Shown here: positions 53,944 through 62,909 of the stretch, piece by piece
How positions within the stretch are numbered: the first letter of the stretch is position 1
Layout of the letters: every line of letters starts with the position of its first letter
Program-made: the position numbers and the translations under genes
The notes under the pieces: generated by a model
The model's database searches: none
What the model saw: the letters and a program-made list of their open reading frames with translations, nothing else
What the model was told of the DNA's origin: nothing
DNA from: Phyllobacteriaceae bacterium
GTDB taxonomy: Bacteria > Pseudomonadota > Alphaproteobacteria > Rhizobiales > Rhizobiaceae
NCBI GenBank assembly: GCA_002708825.1
Contig: PAPF01000023.1
Location: forward strand, 62,001 to 126,000
Direction: 5' to 3'
DNA length: 64,000 nucleotides

Positions 53944-54750
53944 TCAATCCGTTTCCAGTGACAGAAGGGCATCGACAAGAAGCCCTTCCTGCGCCGTGAA
54001 CATGCCAAGTCCCGGCATGGTCCGGCATCCCTTCGCCGCCGCCGCCTCGATGAAAGGCGACCGCTCCGGCTTGGTGATCGGGCAGGCCGCGAACTGGCGG
54101 GCCTGCATTTTGTCGACATCCACCGGCAGCGGATCTTCCGGCCGCATGCCGAGCGGGGTTGCATTGGCGATGACATCGAACCCGGACGGATCGGGCGAAC
54201 CCGCCGAAACCTTGCCTGCAAAGGCCTCATCCAGCCGCGCGATCAGCGCATCGCGGCGCATGTGGTCGATATCGTGGATCGCAAGATGGTCAGCGCCCCG
54301 GGCCAGGAACTCGTAGGCAATCGCCGATCCCGCGCCACCGGCGCCGACGAGCAGGACGCGCTTTCCGTCCACCGCGCCACCGGCGGCCAGAATGCCGTCC
54401 ACATAGCCCATGCCGTCGGTGTTGTCGCCGATCCAGCCGGCGCCGGTGCGGCGCATCACGTTCACGGAACCGGCAAAATGGACACGTCTGGTGACCTTCG
54501 CGCAGTAATTCCTGGCCGCCTGCTTGTGCGGAACGGTGATGACGAGACCCGTCACGTTGCGCATCACGTCCAGCCCGGCCATGAACCTGTCGAAATCCGC
54601 GGGCGTGACATGAGCCGGCACGACGACGGCATTCTCGCCCATGGCAGCCAGCCTGACGGAAAGAAGGCCGGGTGATTTCACCTGGGCAATCGGATCGCCC
54701 ACGATGGGAAAGACCCGTGTCTCGCCATTCAACGTGATCGTCACCGCCAT
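53944..54750 (-). CDS. Shikimate dehydrogenase-like oxidoreductase with altered substrate pocket
   Basis: A 268-residue AroE-family protein. Catalytic K76 (ITVPHKQAA) and D112 (GDNTDGMGY) are present, as is the NAD(P) loop VGAGGAGSA. The substrate motif, usually HSxSP, reads QVKSP here (Q23-V24-K25-S26-P27), so the first carboxylate-binding Ser is Val. The protein likely oxidises a related but different alicyclic acid, or quinate rather than shikimate. A GGAGGGG abuts ATG 54750. It heads the transporter operon, 20 bp before the binding-protein gene. It is unlikely to be the biosynthetic AroE. Confidence 0.83.
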   Translation of the reverse strand: MAVTITLNGETRVFPIVGDPIAQVKSPGLLSVRLAAMGENAVVVPAHVTPADFDRFMAGLDVMRNVTGLVITVPHKQAARNYCAKVTRRVHFAGSVNVMRRTGAGWIGDNTDGMGYVDGILAAGGAVDGKRVLLVGAGGAGSAIAYEFLARGADHLAIHDIDHMRRDALIARLDEAFAGKVSAGSPDPSGFDVIANATPLGMRPEDPLPVDVDKMQARQFAACPITKPERSPFIEAAAAKGCRTMPGLGMFTAQEGLLVDALLSLETD

Positions 54751-54955
54751 CCCCTCCGCGCTCCGTCCCACGCCGGATTGCACATTTTCACTGTCTCGCC
54801 GGACTTGTCGCCGACCGGGCGGACTGCTGCCGCCCTGGACTGCGGCCTTTGCCTGACAGCCCTTTTCCCAGCCGGCATGGAGCCTGAAATAGCATCAGGA
54901 GAAAATGGATGAACACACGCATTCATTGGACAATTCGAAAGGGCCGGCCTTGCCA

Positions 54956-55864
54956 TCAGGCTGTCCTCCCCTGCTGGCGCGCGCGATAGAACTCCAGCGT
55001 CAGAGCAATTCCCTCGTTGAGGCCCGTAATTCCGGCCGCAGCCAGTTCGGGCGGCATTTCGCTGGTGGCCAGATCGGCGGGGATGCGAAGCGGCGGCCCC
55101 TCGACGGAGACGGACGCCTGCGGAACCTGCACCTTCAGGGCGGAGACGAAATCGGCCATCTCCGCCGTTTCGCCGCAAAGGGTGTAGGCCTCGGCGCCCT
55201 GCATGGGCGACGAGACCGCAACGGCCATCAGGCGGGCCACGTCGAAAACGTGAACGAAGCCGACGCGTCCGGAAAAGCGGATGGTGGCCGGTTCGCCGCG
55301 CATCGCCGCCCCGAGCGCGATGGACGGTCCGGCGGCAATTCCGGAACTCTGCCCCGGACCGTAGACGATGTAGGGACGGAAGCCGACCGACGGCAGGCCG
55401 TGATCGGCATGATAGGCCCGCGCCGATCCCTCGATGGCCAGTTTCTGCGCACCGTAATGGGTCATGGGTCGCGGGTTCACCCTGTCGTCAGGGCCGAAGA
55501 CCCCGGCGGTCGAGACATAGACCAGCCTGTCGATCTTGTGCCGCAGCGCAGCCTCGAAGACATGCAGGCTGCCCGTCAGGTTGATCGCTGCGGCGCGCAG
55601 CGGATCGGCCGCCGCCTCCACGGTCATGACGCCGGCCAGATGGACAATGCCGTTGCAACCGTCCATGGCATCGGCCACCGAACCGTCGGCGATGTCGCCG
55701 GTCACGAAGGTTACACTGTCCGACATCCCTTGCCGGATCTCGTCCAGGGCCGCCGGATTGGGGCGCGCATCGAAGACGACCACGTCGTCGCCGCGCGCAA
55801 GAAGCTCGGCGACGACCCAGCGGCCGACAAAGCCCGTCCCGCCAGTGACCAGAACCCGGCTCAT
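54956..55864 (-). CDS. NAD-dependent epimerase/dehydratase family protein
   Basis: A 302-residue extended SDR. The NAD motif is VTGGTGFVGRWV, the catalytic Ser/Tyr/Lys set is in YVSTAGVFG and HYGAQK, and RPYIVYGPGQ is typical of UDP-sugar-epimerase-like SDRs. The substrate is unknown; context suggests a cyclic polyol or keto acid. It overlaps the upstream flavoprotein gene stop (ATGA) and is followed by 205 bp before the shikimate-dehydrogenase-like gene, so a separate promoter for the transporter operon is possible there. Confidence 0.85.
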   Translation of the reverse strand: MSRVLVTGGTGFVGRWVVAELLARGDDVVVFDARPNPAALDEIRQGMSDSVTFVTGDIADGSVADAMDGCNGIVHLAGVMTVEAAADPLRAAAINLTGSLHVFEAALRHKIDRLVYVSTAGVFGPDDRVNPRPMTHYGAQKLAIEGSARAYHADHGLPSVGFRPYIVYGPGQSSGIAAGPSIALGAAMRGEPATIRFSGRVGFVHVFDVARLMAVAVSSPMQGAEAYTLCGETAEMADFVSALKVQVPQASVSVEGPPLRIPADLATSEMPPELAAAGITGLNEGIALTLEFYRARQQGRTA

Positions 55865-57603
55865 GCAGCATCCTCCCGCGCAACGCCAGCCCTCGCCGCA
55901 GCATGGCGCCCGGCGATGTAGCCGAAGGTCACGCCCGGCCCGATGGTGATGCCGGGTCCCGGATAGACCCCGCCCATGATCGACTGCATGTCGTTGCCGC
56001 AGGCATAGAGCCCGTCAATGGGCCGGCCCTGTCCGTCCAGCACGCGCGCGTTCGTGTCGCAGACGAGGCCCGTTGCCGCGCCGATGTCTCCGGGTTCCAG
56101 CCGCACGGCATAGAAAGGCGCGGTCCTGACCGGCCCAAGCGTCGGGTTCGGCCCGTGCGACCCATCGCCATTGGCGCGCTCGTAGACGGTTTCGCCCCTG
56201 TGGAAGTCCTCGTCCCGGCCCGTTTGCGCGAAGTGGTTCATGCGCTCCGCCGTGGCACGCAGCCCTCCGGCGTCCACGCCGAGCTTTGCGGCAAGCTCCT
56301 CCAGTGTGGCCCCCTGCACCAGATAGCCGTCGTCCAGATAGGGTTTCAGCCCCTTGCCGCCCGGACGCACCATGCCGAGGCCGTATTTCGTAAGCGTTGC
56401 GGCATCGGCGACCAGGAAGACCGGCATGTGGCTGCCGTCCCGGTTGGCCGCATACATGGCCAGCGTGAATTCGTGATAGGAGCGGCTTTCATTGGTGAAA
56501 CGCCGCCCGTCCCGCCCGACGGCGAATGTGCCGGGCTTCGACCGGTCGAGCACGAAATGCGGGAACACGGCCGTCGTGCCATCGTCCCGCCTGCGCACCG
56601 AGCACGGTGCCCAGTAAACATTCGAGGCCGCGCCGGTGCCATAGACCGCGCCCTTCGCCAGCGCCATGTCGTGCAGCGCCCCGGTGTGGCCGGGCGCCGA
56701 GGGGCTGTTGGCGGCCAGCGGCTCGGGAAGCATCTCGCCGCGCCGTTCAGGATGGCGCGTGAAACCGCCGCTGGCCAAGATGATCCCGCCGGTAACCGCA
56801 ATGGCGCGCTCGGTCCCGCCCTGGCACACTGACAGCCCGGTGACCGCACCATCCGGACCGGCAAACCCGGTCACTTCCGCTTCCGTCGCGATGACGACCC
56901 CGAGGCGGCGCGCGGCCGCCAGCAATTGCCCGATCAGCGCATTGCCCATGACGAGGCGTGTGCCGCGCCCGTACCGAATCTTCTGCGCATAATAGGAACC
57001 GATCAGGCGCATGGAGTAGGCCAGCGATTTCAGCGAACTTGTCATCTTCAGGAGATGCGCGATGTCGTCGCGGTCGATCAGCAGACCGCCCAGGATGGTG
57101 AATTCGGGTATCGTCGGCCGGATCAGCTTCAGGTCCTGTCCCAGTCCGCTGGCATCGAAGGGGACCGGTTCAAGCGCCCGTCCGAAGGAGGTCGAGCCCT
57201 CGATCTCGTGCAGATAGTCGGGATGGAACGGCCGCGCCCGGAAATGCACGCCGGCCCTGTCTTCCAGCGCGTCGATCGCCAGGGGACCTGCATTCAGGAA
57301 GGCATCCCGCATGTCGGCCGAAGACCGGTTGCCGACCGCCCGGTCAAGGTAGCCGCGCACCTTTTCAGGACTGTCGTCCGCGCCGATGGCACGGGCATGG
57401 CGGGGATTGGGTATCCACGTCGTGGCCGCAGAATAGGCCGATGTCCCGCCCAGAAATTCCGTCCGCTCGACAAGAAGGACGCGCGCGCCTTCCAGCGCCG
57501 CGAACACCGCCGCCGCCATGCCCGCCGCGCCCGCGCCAAGCACCGCCACATCGAAGCTCGACGGCTCCTGCAGATCCGCGATGGCACGGCGCGCGTCACT
57601 CAT
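55861..57603 (-). CDS. KstD-like FAD-dependent dehydrogenase (first copy)
   Basis: A 580-residue flavoprotein of the fumarate reductase/3-ketosteroid delta1-dehydrogenase group. FAD-binding residues 20-34 read VAVLGAGAAGMAAAV, followed by GGTSAYSAATTWIPN. The C-terminal catalytic-type motif YPGPG has Y547 and G551, at the positions that in ketosteroid dehydrogenase stabilise the substrate enolate; the TFGYIAGRHAA tail is typical. Members insert C=C bonds next to ring ketones. ATG 57603 was chosen because the preceding sequence lacks similarity. It probably heads the leftward operon, divergent from the Gfo/Idh gene. Confidence 0.87.
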   Translation of the reverse strand: MSDARRAIADLQEPSSFDVAVLGAGAAGMAAAVFAALEGARVLLVERTEFLGGTSAYSAATTWIPNPRHARAIGADDSPEKVRGYLDRAVGNRSSADMRDAFLNAGPLAIDALEDRAGVHFRARPFHPDYLHEIEGSTSFGRALEPVPFDASGLGQDLKLIRPTIPEFTILGGLLIDRDDIAHLLKMTSSLKSLAYSMRLIGSYYAQKIRYGRGTRLVMGNALIGQLLAAARRLGVVIATEAEVTGFAGPDGAVTGLSVCQGGTERAIAVTGGIILASGGFTRHPERRGEMLPEPLAANSPSAPGHTGALHDMALAKGAVYGTGAASNVYWAPCSVRRRDDGTTAVFPHFVLDRSKPGTFAVGRDGRRFTNESRSYHEFTLAMYAANRDGSHMPVFLVADAATLTKYGLGMVRPGGKGLKPYLDDGYLVQGATLEELAAKLGVDAGGLRATAERMNHFAQTGRDEDFHRGETVYERANGDGSHGPNPTLGPVRTAPFYAVRLEPGDIGAATGLVCDTNARVLDGQGRPIDGLYACGNDMQSIMGGVYPGPGITIGPGVTFGYIAGRHAAARAGVAREDAA

Positions 57604-57826
57604 TGCGAGCGCCTCCGTGCGGCCATTCCGTTCCTTTGGCGGTAAGATGCGATCACGTGCCCCTCCCAAGGCATGGAGACGGCCAAAGGCTCGTCGGAGT
57701 CCGGGAATATCGGAAATTGGAAACCCTTTCAAGAATAAAAAAGTTTTCACAAATCCGGAAAATCCTGCTATCCCGATGAGGCGATCCGCAGGCACGGGGG
57801 AGGCAGCGGCGTGGGAGGACGTGAAC
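57604..57826. promoter_or_regulatory. Divergent control region of the two catabolic operons
   Basis: The 223 bp between the two divergent starts contain an AT-rich core (about 57700-57765) in otherwise GC-rich DNA. Candidate elements are GGAAAC with GTTTTC at 57719-57747 as an imperfect dyad and repeated GGAAA blocks. The IclR regulator encoded just downstream is the likely binder. I cannot fix a -35/-10 pair. Confidence 0.5.
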
Positions 57827-58903
57827 GTGACTGACAAGCGACTGGCTGTTATTGGCGCCGGCATCATCGGCAGGACCCATCTCGACGCCATCAGCGCGGC
57901 GGATGGATTTCGCGTGTCGGGCATTGTCGAACCAGGACCGGCCGGCGCGGAGATCGCCGCGCGGTATGGCACCATGCTCTACGGCGATTTCGCCGCCATG
58001 CTCGCCGACAGGCCGCAAGGCATCGTCATCGCCACACCCAATGAAAGCCATGTCGAACTTGCCGTACGCGCCGTACAGGCGGGCATCCCCGTCCTGGTGG
58101 AAAAGCCGGTGGCGACCAGCGTGAACGAAGCCCGGAAGCTGCTCGATGCCATCGACCGGCACGGCGTGCCCGTGATGACCGGGCACCACCGCCGTTTCAA
58201 CCCGATCATCCTGAAAGCCCGCGATATTGTGGCAGGCGGGCGCTTCGGCCATCTCGTCCAGGGCTCGGTGCTGTGTTCGCTGCGGAAGGAAGATGCCTAT
58301 TTCGACGTCGAATGGCGCCGCACGCCCGGAATCGGCGGGCCGTTGCTGATCAACATGATCCACGAGATCGACCTTCTGCGCTTTCTGTTCGGCGAAATCG
58401 CCACGGTCACGGGCATCGTCTCCAATGCCGAACGCGGCCTGCCGGTGGAGGACACGGCCGGCGCGATCCTGACATTCAGGGACGGCGGCGCTGTCACGCT
58501 GAGCGTTTCGGACGCCGCCTGCGGCCCCTGGGCCTGGGACATTGCGGCGGGCGAAAATCCCGGCCGCTTTCCCGCCCACAAGGTCCAGTCCCATTTCTTC
58601 GCCGGTTCGGCATGCGGCTTCTCCCTGCCGGACCTCACGGTCTGGACGCATCCCGGCGAAAAGACCTGGTATGACGAGATGCGCCCCACGCGCGAGACGG
58701 TGGAGGACGCCGATTCCTACATCGGCCAGGTCCGGCATTTCGGCGATGTCATCGATGGCAGGGCCGCGCCGCGCTGCTCGGCTCTGGACGGGGCACGCAA
58801 CCTCGCCATCGTCGATGCCATCAAGGCGTCTGCGGAATCGGGCATGCGCCTGCGGCTGGACGCATCGGGACTTGGCGCCGCTGCGCCGGAGGTCGTGCCA
58901 TGA
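57827..58903 (+). CDS. Gfo/Idh/MocA family oxidoreductase
   Basis: A 358-residue NAD(P)-dependent dehydrogenase. The Rossmann motif is LAVIGAGIIGRTHLDAI, the catalytic EKP motif is in VLVEKPVA, and GPLLINMIHEIDLLRFLFG has the usual DxxxH-like region. The family acts on sugars, inositols and related cyclic alcohols. Start choice: GTG 57827 has GGGAGG about 8 nt upstream; GTG 57821 and ATG 57776 are in frame too. It begins the rightward operon and overlaps the IclR gene (ATGA). Confidence 0.86.
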   Translation: MTDKRLAVIGAGIIGRTHLDAISAADGFRVSGIVEPGPAGAEIAARYGTMLYGDFAAMLADRPQGIVIATPNESHVELAVRAVQAGIPVLVEKPVATSVNEARKLLDAIDRHGVPVMTGHHRRFNPIILKARDIVAGGRFGHLVQGSVLCSLRKEDAYFDVEWRRTPGIGGPLLINMIHEIDLLRFLFGEIATVTGIVSNAERGLPVEDTAGAILTFRDGGAVTLSVSDAACGPWAWDIAAGENPGRFPAHKVQSHFFAGSACGFSLPDLTVWTHPGEKTWYDEMRPTRETVEDADSYIGQVRHFGDVIDGRAAPRCSALDGARNLAIVDAIKASAESGMRLRLDASGLGAAAPEVVP

Positions 58904-59718
58904 GCGGAGTCCTCGAACGGTCGCTTGCCATCATCGAACTGCTCGCGCGCAATCCGGCGGGCTTGACGGTCAGCGCCATTTCCGCCGATCTCGACCTGCC
59001 GGTCAGCGCCGCTCACCGGCTGCTCAACGAACTGGCGAAATTCGGCTATGTCCGCCAGCTCCGCGCGCAGGGCGAATACACGCTGACCATCAAGCTGGCC
59101 GCGCTCGGTCTGGCTTTCCTGGGACAGATGGGCGTGACCGACATCGCCCAGCCGATCCTGGACCGCCTGGCGCGTCTTTCCGGCGAACTCATCCGCCTTT
59201 CCGTCGTCGACGGAAACAACCTGATCTGGGTCGGCGTCTCCCAGGGCGCCACCGGCGGGCTTCGCTACGATCCCAACGCCGAACAGGGCCAGGTCGTCCA
59301 TCTGGCCTGCTCGGCAGGCGGACGCGCCTGGCTCTCGGCGATCAGCGACGAGGAAGCGCTGCAACTGGTGGCGGGGCAGGGCTTGCGCCCGCCGTTCGAA
59401 CCCGGACCGAAAGCGCCGGAAAGCATGTCGCAACTGCTGGAACTACTGGCCGGCGACCGCAAGCGCGGCTATGCCGTGGCCGTCGATTCCTACACGGTGG
59501 GCATGGCCGCCATGGCGGTTCCGATCCGCCACCCCGATGGCGGGCACGTCATCGGCTGCCTGTCGATTGCGGGTCCGGCGGTCCGCGTGACGCCCGACTA
59601 CATGGAGCGCATGGCGCCCGCCCTGAAGGAAGCCGCCGTCGAGATCGCCACGGCCACGCGTGCCTCGCACTTCTTCGATAGTGCCGAACCGGCGGCCAAG
59701 GTGGCAGCGAAACGATGA
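58900..59718 (+). CDS. IclR family transcriptional regulator
   Basis: A 272-residue regulator. The N-terminal winged HTH is SAISADLDLPVSAAHRLLNEL; the C-terminal IclR effector domain has the VCS-type region LACSAGGRAWLSAI and the SVAVPI-like AAMAVPIRHPDGGHVIGCLS. IclR proteins control many aromatic and quinate catabolic operons (for example PcaU, PobR, QuiR types). It is embedded in its own likely target operon, overlapping both neighbours by 4 bp. Confidence 0.93.
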   Translation: MSGVLERSLAIIELLARNPAGLTVSAISADLDLPVSAAHRLLNELAKFGYVRQLRAQGEYTLTIKLAALGLAFLGQMGVTDIAQPILDRLARLSGELIRLSVVDGNNLIWVGVSQGATGGLRYDPNAEQGQVVHLACSAGGRAWLSAISDEEALQLVAGQGLRPPFEPGPKAPESMSQLLELLAGDRKRGYAVAVDSYTVGMAAMAVPIRHPDGGHVIGCLSIAGPAVRVTPDYMERMAPALKEAAVEIATATRASHFFDSAEPAAKVAAKR

Positions 59719-61475
59719 CGTCCGCTCCCGCCGCGCCGATCGAATGCGACGTGCTCGTCGCCGGTTCCGGCGCCGGCGGCCTCGCAGCCGCGGTCGCGGC
59801 CGCTTTTCACGGCCTCTCCGTCGTCGTGGCCGAAAAGGAACCCGTGTTCGGCGGAACGACGGCCTGGTCCGGCGGCTGGCTCTGGATTCCGCGAAACCCG
59901 CTGGCCCGGCGCGCCGGGATCGAGGAAGACCCGGAAGAACCGCTTGCCTACCTGAAGTGCGAACTGGGCAACCGCGTTGCCGATCCGCGCATACCCGCCT
60001 ACCTGGCCAACGGCCCGGACATGGTCGCCTTCTTCGAGCAGAATACCGCCGTCCAGTGGATCGACGGCAACCGCATTCCCGATTTTCACGATACGCCCGG
60101 CAGCCGCCAGGGCGGGCGCTCGGTCTGCGCAAGGCCCTTCGACGGGCGTGCGCTGGGCCAAGACATCGCAAGGCTGAAGCCACCGCTCGATCTTGTCAGC
60201 CTTGCCGGCATGGGCATCGCGGCGGGTGCCGACATGAACCATTTCTTCAACGCGACGCGCTCGGCGCGCTCCGCCCTGCATGTCGCCGGACGGCTTGCCC
60301 GCCATGCCCGCGACCGTGCCCTGCATGGCCGCGCCATGCAACTGGTCAACGGCAATGCCCTCGTCGCCCGGCTGATGAAAAGCGCGCTCGATCTCGGCGT
60401 CACGCTGATGGAGAATGCGCCCATAACCGCGCTGCGGCACGACGGCGACCGTGTCTGCGGCGCAACGCTCGGGTCCGGCGTGGAGATCGTGGCCCGGCGC
60501 GGTGTTGTGCTCGCCACGGGCGGCTTCCCGCATGATCGCGGCCGCATCGCCCGCCTGTTCGACCATGCCCCGGACGGCACCGGCCACTTTTCCGCAGCGC
60601 CGCGCTCCAACACTGGTGACGGCATCCGCCTTGGCGAAACCGCCGGCGCCCGGATCACCGGGGATGAGGCTGCCGCGGGCGCCTGGTGCCCGGTTTCGCT
60701 CGTGCCGCGCAGCGATGGCGGATTTGCCCACTTCCCGCATCTGGTCGACCGTGCCAAGCCCGGCTTCATCGCGGTGACTCCGGATGGGCGGCGTTTCGTC
60801 AACGAGGCCGGCAGCTACCACGATTTCATGACGGCGCTGTTCGCCGCCACGCCCGGGGCAGCCAAGCCCGAATGCTGGCTGATCTGCGATCATCGCGCGC
60901 AGCGGCGCTTCGGCATCGGCTGGGCGAAACCCTTTCCCTTTCCGCTGCGCCCCTATCAGGCCTGCGGCTACCTGAAAAGCGGGCGCACGCTGGAAGCGCT
61001 GGCCGCTCCCTGCGGCCTGCCCGCCGGGGCGCTGGCTGAAACGGTCGCGCGTTTCAACGCCCATGCGAAGGCGGGCGACGACCCGGATTTCGGGCGCGGA
61101 CGCTCCCCCTACAACCGGGTCCAGGGCGATTCCGCCCATGGCCCGAACCCGTCACTTGGTGCCCTTGAAGAAGGCCCGTTCCATGCCGTGCGCCTGGTGC
61201 CCGGCAGTCTCGGCACCTTCGCCGGCATGGCGACCGACGCCGAAGCCCGCGTGCTCGACGTCACCGGCGCGCCGATACCCGGCCTCTACGCGGCGGGCAA
61301 CGACATGGCCTCCATCTTCGGCGGTCACTACCCCTCCGGCGGCATCACCCTCGGCCCCGCCATGACCTTCGGCTACATCGCCGCGCGCCACATGGCCGGC
61401 CTTGCCGGTGCCGGCGCGCAAACGACTGACAACAGGGAGAGATCGGATGAAATTCTACGAACTGGCAACCCTTGA
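59715..61475 (+). CDS. KstD-like FAD-dependent dehydrogenase (second copy)
   Basis: A 586-residue relative of the 580-residue flavoprotein in the opposite operon, clearly diverged from it. FAD motif VLVAGSGAGGLAAAVAAAF is followed by GGTTAWSGGWLWIP. The C-terminal motif HYPSGGITLGP has Y539 and G543 at the expected four-residue spacing. VTPDGRRFVNEAGSYHDF matches the other copy (VGRDGRRFTNESRSYHEF). Start ATG 59715 overlaps the IclR stop. A stepwise desaturation by two such enzymes is conceivable. Its 3' end overlaps the NIPSNAP gene by 29 bp. Confidence 0.87.
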   Translation: MTSAPAAPIECDVLVAGSGAGGLAAAVAAAFHGLSVVVAEKEPVFGGTTAWSGGWLWIPRNPLARRAGIEEDPEEPLAYLKCELGNRVADPRIPAYLANGPDMVAFFEQNTAVQWIDGNRIPDFHDTPGSRQGGRSVCARPFDGRALGQDIARLKPPLDLVSLAGMGIAAGADMNHFFNATRSARSALHVAGRLARHARDRALHGRAMQLVNGNALVARLMKSALDLGVTLMENAPITALRHDGDRVCGATLGSGVEIVARRGVVLATGGFPHDRGRIARLFDHAPDGTGHFSAAPRSNTGDGIRLGETAGARITGDEAAAGAWCPVSLVPRSDGGFAHFPHLVDRAKPGFIAVTPDGRRFVNEAGSYHDFMTALFAATPGAAKPECWLICDHRAQRRFGIGWAKPFPFPLRPYQACGYLKSGRTLEALAAPCGLPAGALAETVARFNAHAKAGDDPDFGRGRSPYNRVQGDSAHGPNPSLGALEEGPFHAVRLVPGSLGTFAGMATDAEARVLDVTGAPIPGLYAAGNDMASIFGGHYPSGGITLGPAMTFGYIAARHMAGLAGAGAQTTDNRERSDEILRTGNP

Positions 61476-62064
61476 CACGGTGATCTTCGGCGGCCCGAAG
61501 GCCGCGCCCGCCATCGAGGCCTTCGTCAACGCACCGGACGCGAAAGGCCGCCTGCTGGGCGCCTGGGGCAACGATATCGGCGCCCTGAACAAGGTGCACC
61601 TGCTGCGCGGTTTCGACAGCCATGAAGACCTGCTGGCCGAGCGCGAGCGCGTCCTGCGCTCCTCCAATCCCTTCGGCTGCGCCGACCTGCTGACAGGCAT
61701 GAGCCTCGACAGTTACAGGCCGCTGGATTTCCTGCCGCCCGTGGAGACCGGCAGCTTCGGACCGGTCTACGAGATCCGCACCTACCGCATGAAGGTCAAC
61801 GGCCTGACACCCACCATGGAAAAGTGGGAAGCGGCGGTCCCGGAGAGGCTCGCCTATTCGAAAATGACCATTGCCATGTATTCGATCGACGGCGCGCCGC
61901 GCCTGACCCAGATCTGGCCCTATGAGAGCCTGGAAGCCCGGACCAGGGCGCGCGCGCAGTCGGTCGCCGACGGCAAGTGGCCGCCGAAGGGCGGGCCCGA
62001 CTGGATGACACCGGACATGACATCCACCGTCGCCATGCCGCTGTCCATCTCGCCGTTGACCTGA
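61447..62064 (+). CDS. NIPSNAP family protein
   Basis: A 205-residue protein with two ferredoxin-like (dimeric alpha-beta barrel) halves. The second half carries the NIPSNAP mark VYEIRTYRMKVNGLTP and LTQIWPYESLEARTRAR. NIPSNAP proteins often accompany catabolic oxidoreductases but have no proven reaction. GGGAGA lies 6 nt before ATG 61447, inside the end of the flavoprotein gene. Translation is likely coupled. Confidence 0.85.
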   Translation: MKFYELATLDTVIFGGPKAAPAIEAFVNAPDAKGRLLGAWGNDIGALNKVHLLRGFDSHEDLLAERERVLRSSNPFGCADLLTGMSLDSYRPLDFLPPVETGSFGPVYEIRTYRMKVNGLTPTMEKWEAAVPERLAYSKMTIAMYSIDGAPRLTQIWPYESLEARTRARAQSVADGKWPPKGGPDWMTPDMTSTVAMPLSISPLT

Positions 62065-62072
62065 GGCCGGGC

Positions 62073-62879
62073 ATGAAACGGCTCTATTCCATGGCCTACC
62101 TGACGGCCAATGGCGCCGGCCCGGTCGAATCGGTTGAGCTTGCCGCCGCCTGCGGCTTCGACATGGTGAGTTTCCGCCTGCTCCCGGCAGGCGGCGAGCC
62201 GCTGGCCGACCTGATGGGCGACGACCGGCTCCTGCGCGAGGTCACGGCCGCCATGGACGCCACTGGCGTGACGATGGCGGATGCCGAGATGATCCGCCTG
62301 AAGCCCGATACCGATCTCGCCGCTTTCGATCCCTTCCTCGACAGGATTGCCGAACTCGGTGCGAAACATATACTCGTGGCCGTGGACGACACGGACGAGG
62401 CCCGCGCCACCGATGCCTATGGCCGGCTTTGCGGCCGCGTCGAACCCTACGGTTTCAGCGCGGACCTGGAGTTCATGCCCTGGACCGGGGTGAAGACGCT
62501 TGGCCATGCGAGGCGGATGGTCGAAGCCGCCGCCAGTCCGGCCGCCGCCGTCCTGTTCGATACGCTGCATTTCGACCGGTCCGCCTCGTCCCTCGACGAC
62601 CTGGCGGACCTGCCGCCCGGCATGATGAACTATGTCCAGATATGCGACGGACCCGTGCCCTACGACCCCTCCGACGCGGGCCTGATCCATGTTGCGCGCC
62701 AGGCCCGGCTGATCCCCGGCGATGGCGGCATCGATTTCGCGCCCATCGTCGCCCGCCTGCCTGAAGGCATCACGGTCAGCGTCGAGGTCCCGAACCGGCC
62801 GCAGGCCGAGGCCATGGGCCTGGAGCGCTTCGTCCGCACCGCGCTGGAGAGGACGAAAGCGGTGATGGGCGACGCCTGA
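62073..62879 (+). CDS. Sugar phosphate isomerase/epimerase family TIM-barrel protein
   Basis: A 268-residue AP-endonuclease-2-type barrel. Metal-ligand candidates are the Glu in FSADLEFMPW, Asp in AVLFDTLHFDR, and Glu in ITVSVEVPN. The family includes xylose-isomerase-like epimerases and the catalytic half of 3-dehydroshikimate dehydratase, so a second hydroaromatic dehydratase or isomerase is possible. It is the last gene of the rightward operon, 8 bp after the NIPSNAP gene and convergent with the LysR gene. Confidence 0.83.
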   Translation: MKRLYSMAYLTANGAGPVESVELAAACGFDMVSFRLLPAGGEPLADLMGDDRLLREVTAAMDATGVTMADAEMIRLKPDTDLAAFDPFLDRIAELGAKHILVAVDDTDEARATDAYGRLCGRVEPYGFSADLEFMPWTGVKTLGHARRMVEAAASPAAAVLFDTLHFDRSASSLDDLADLPPGMMNYVQICDGPVPYDPSDAGLIHVARQARLIPGDGGIDFAPIVARLPEGITVSVEVPNRPQAEAMGLERFVRTALERTKAVMGDA

Positions 62880-62909
62880 CCGGGCCGCGAAAGCGGGATC
62901 CGGAGCGGT

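Noticed and set aside
62880-62909. Terminator between the TIM-barrel and LysR genes
   Set aside because: A short CGGTT/AACCG pairing lies nearby at about 62907-62923, but it falls partly inside the LysR coding end and lacks a T-tract.
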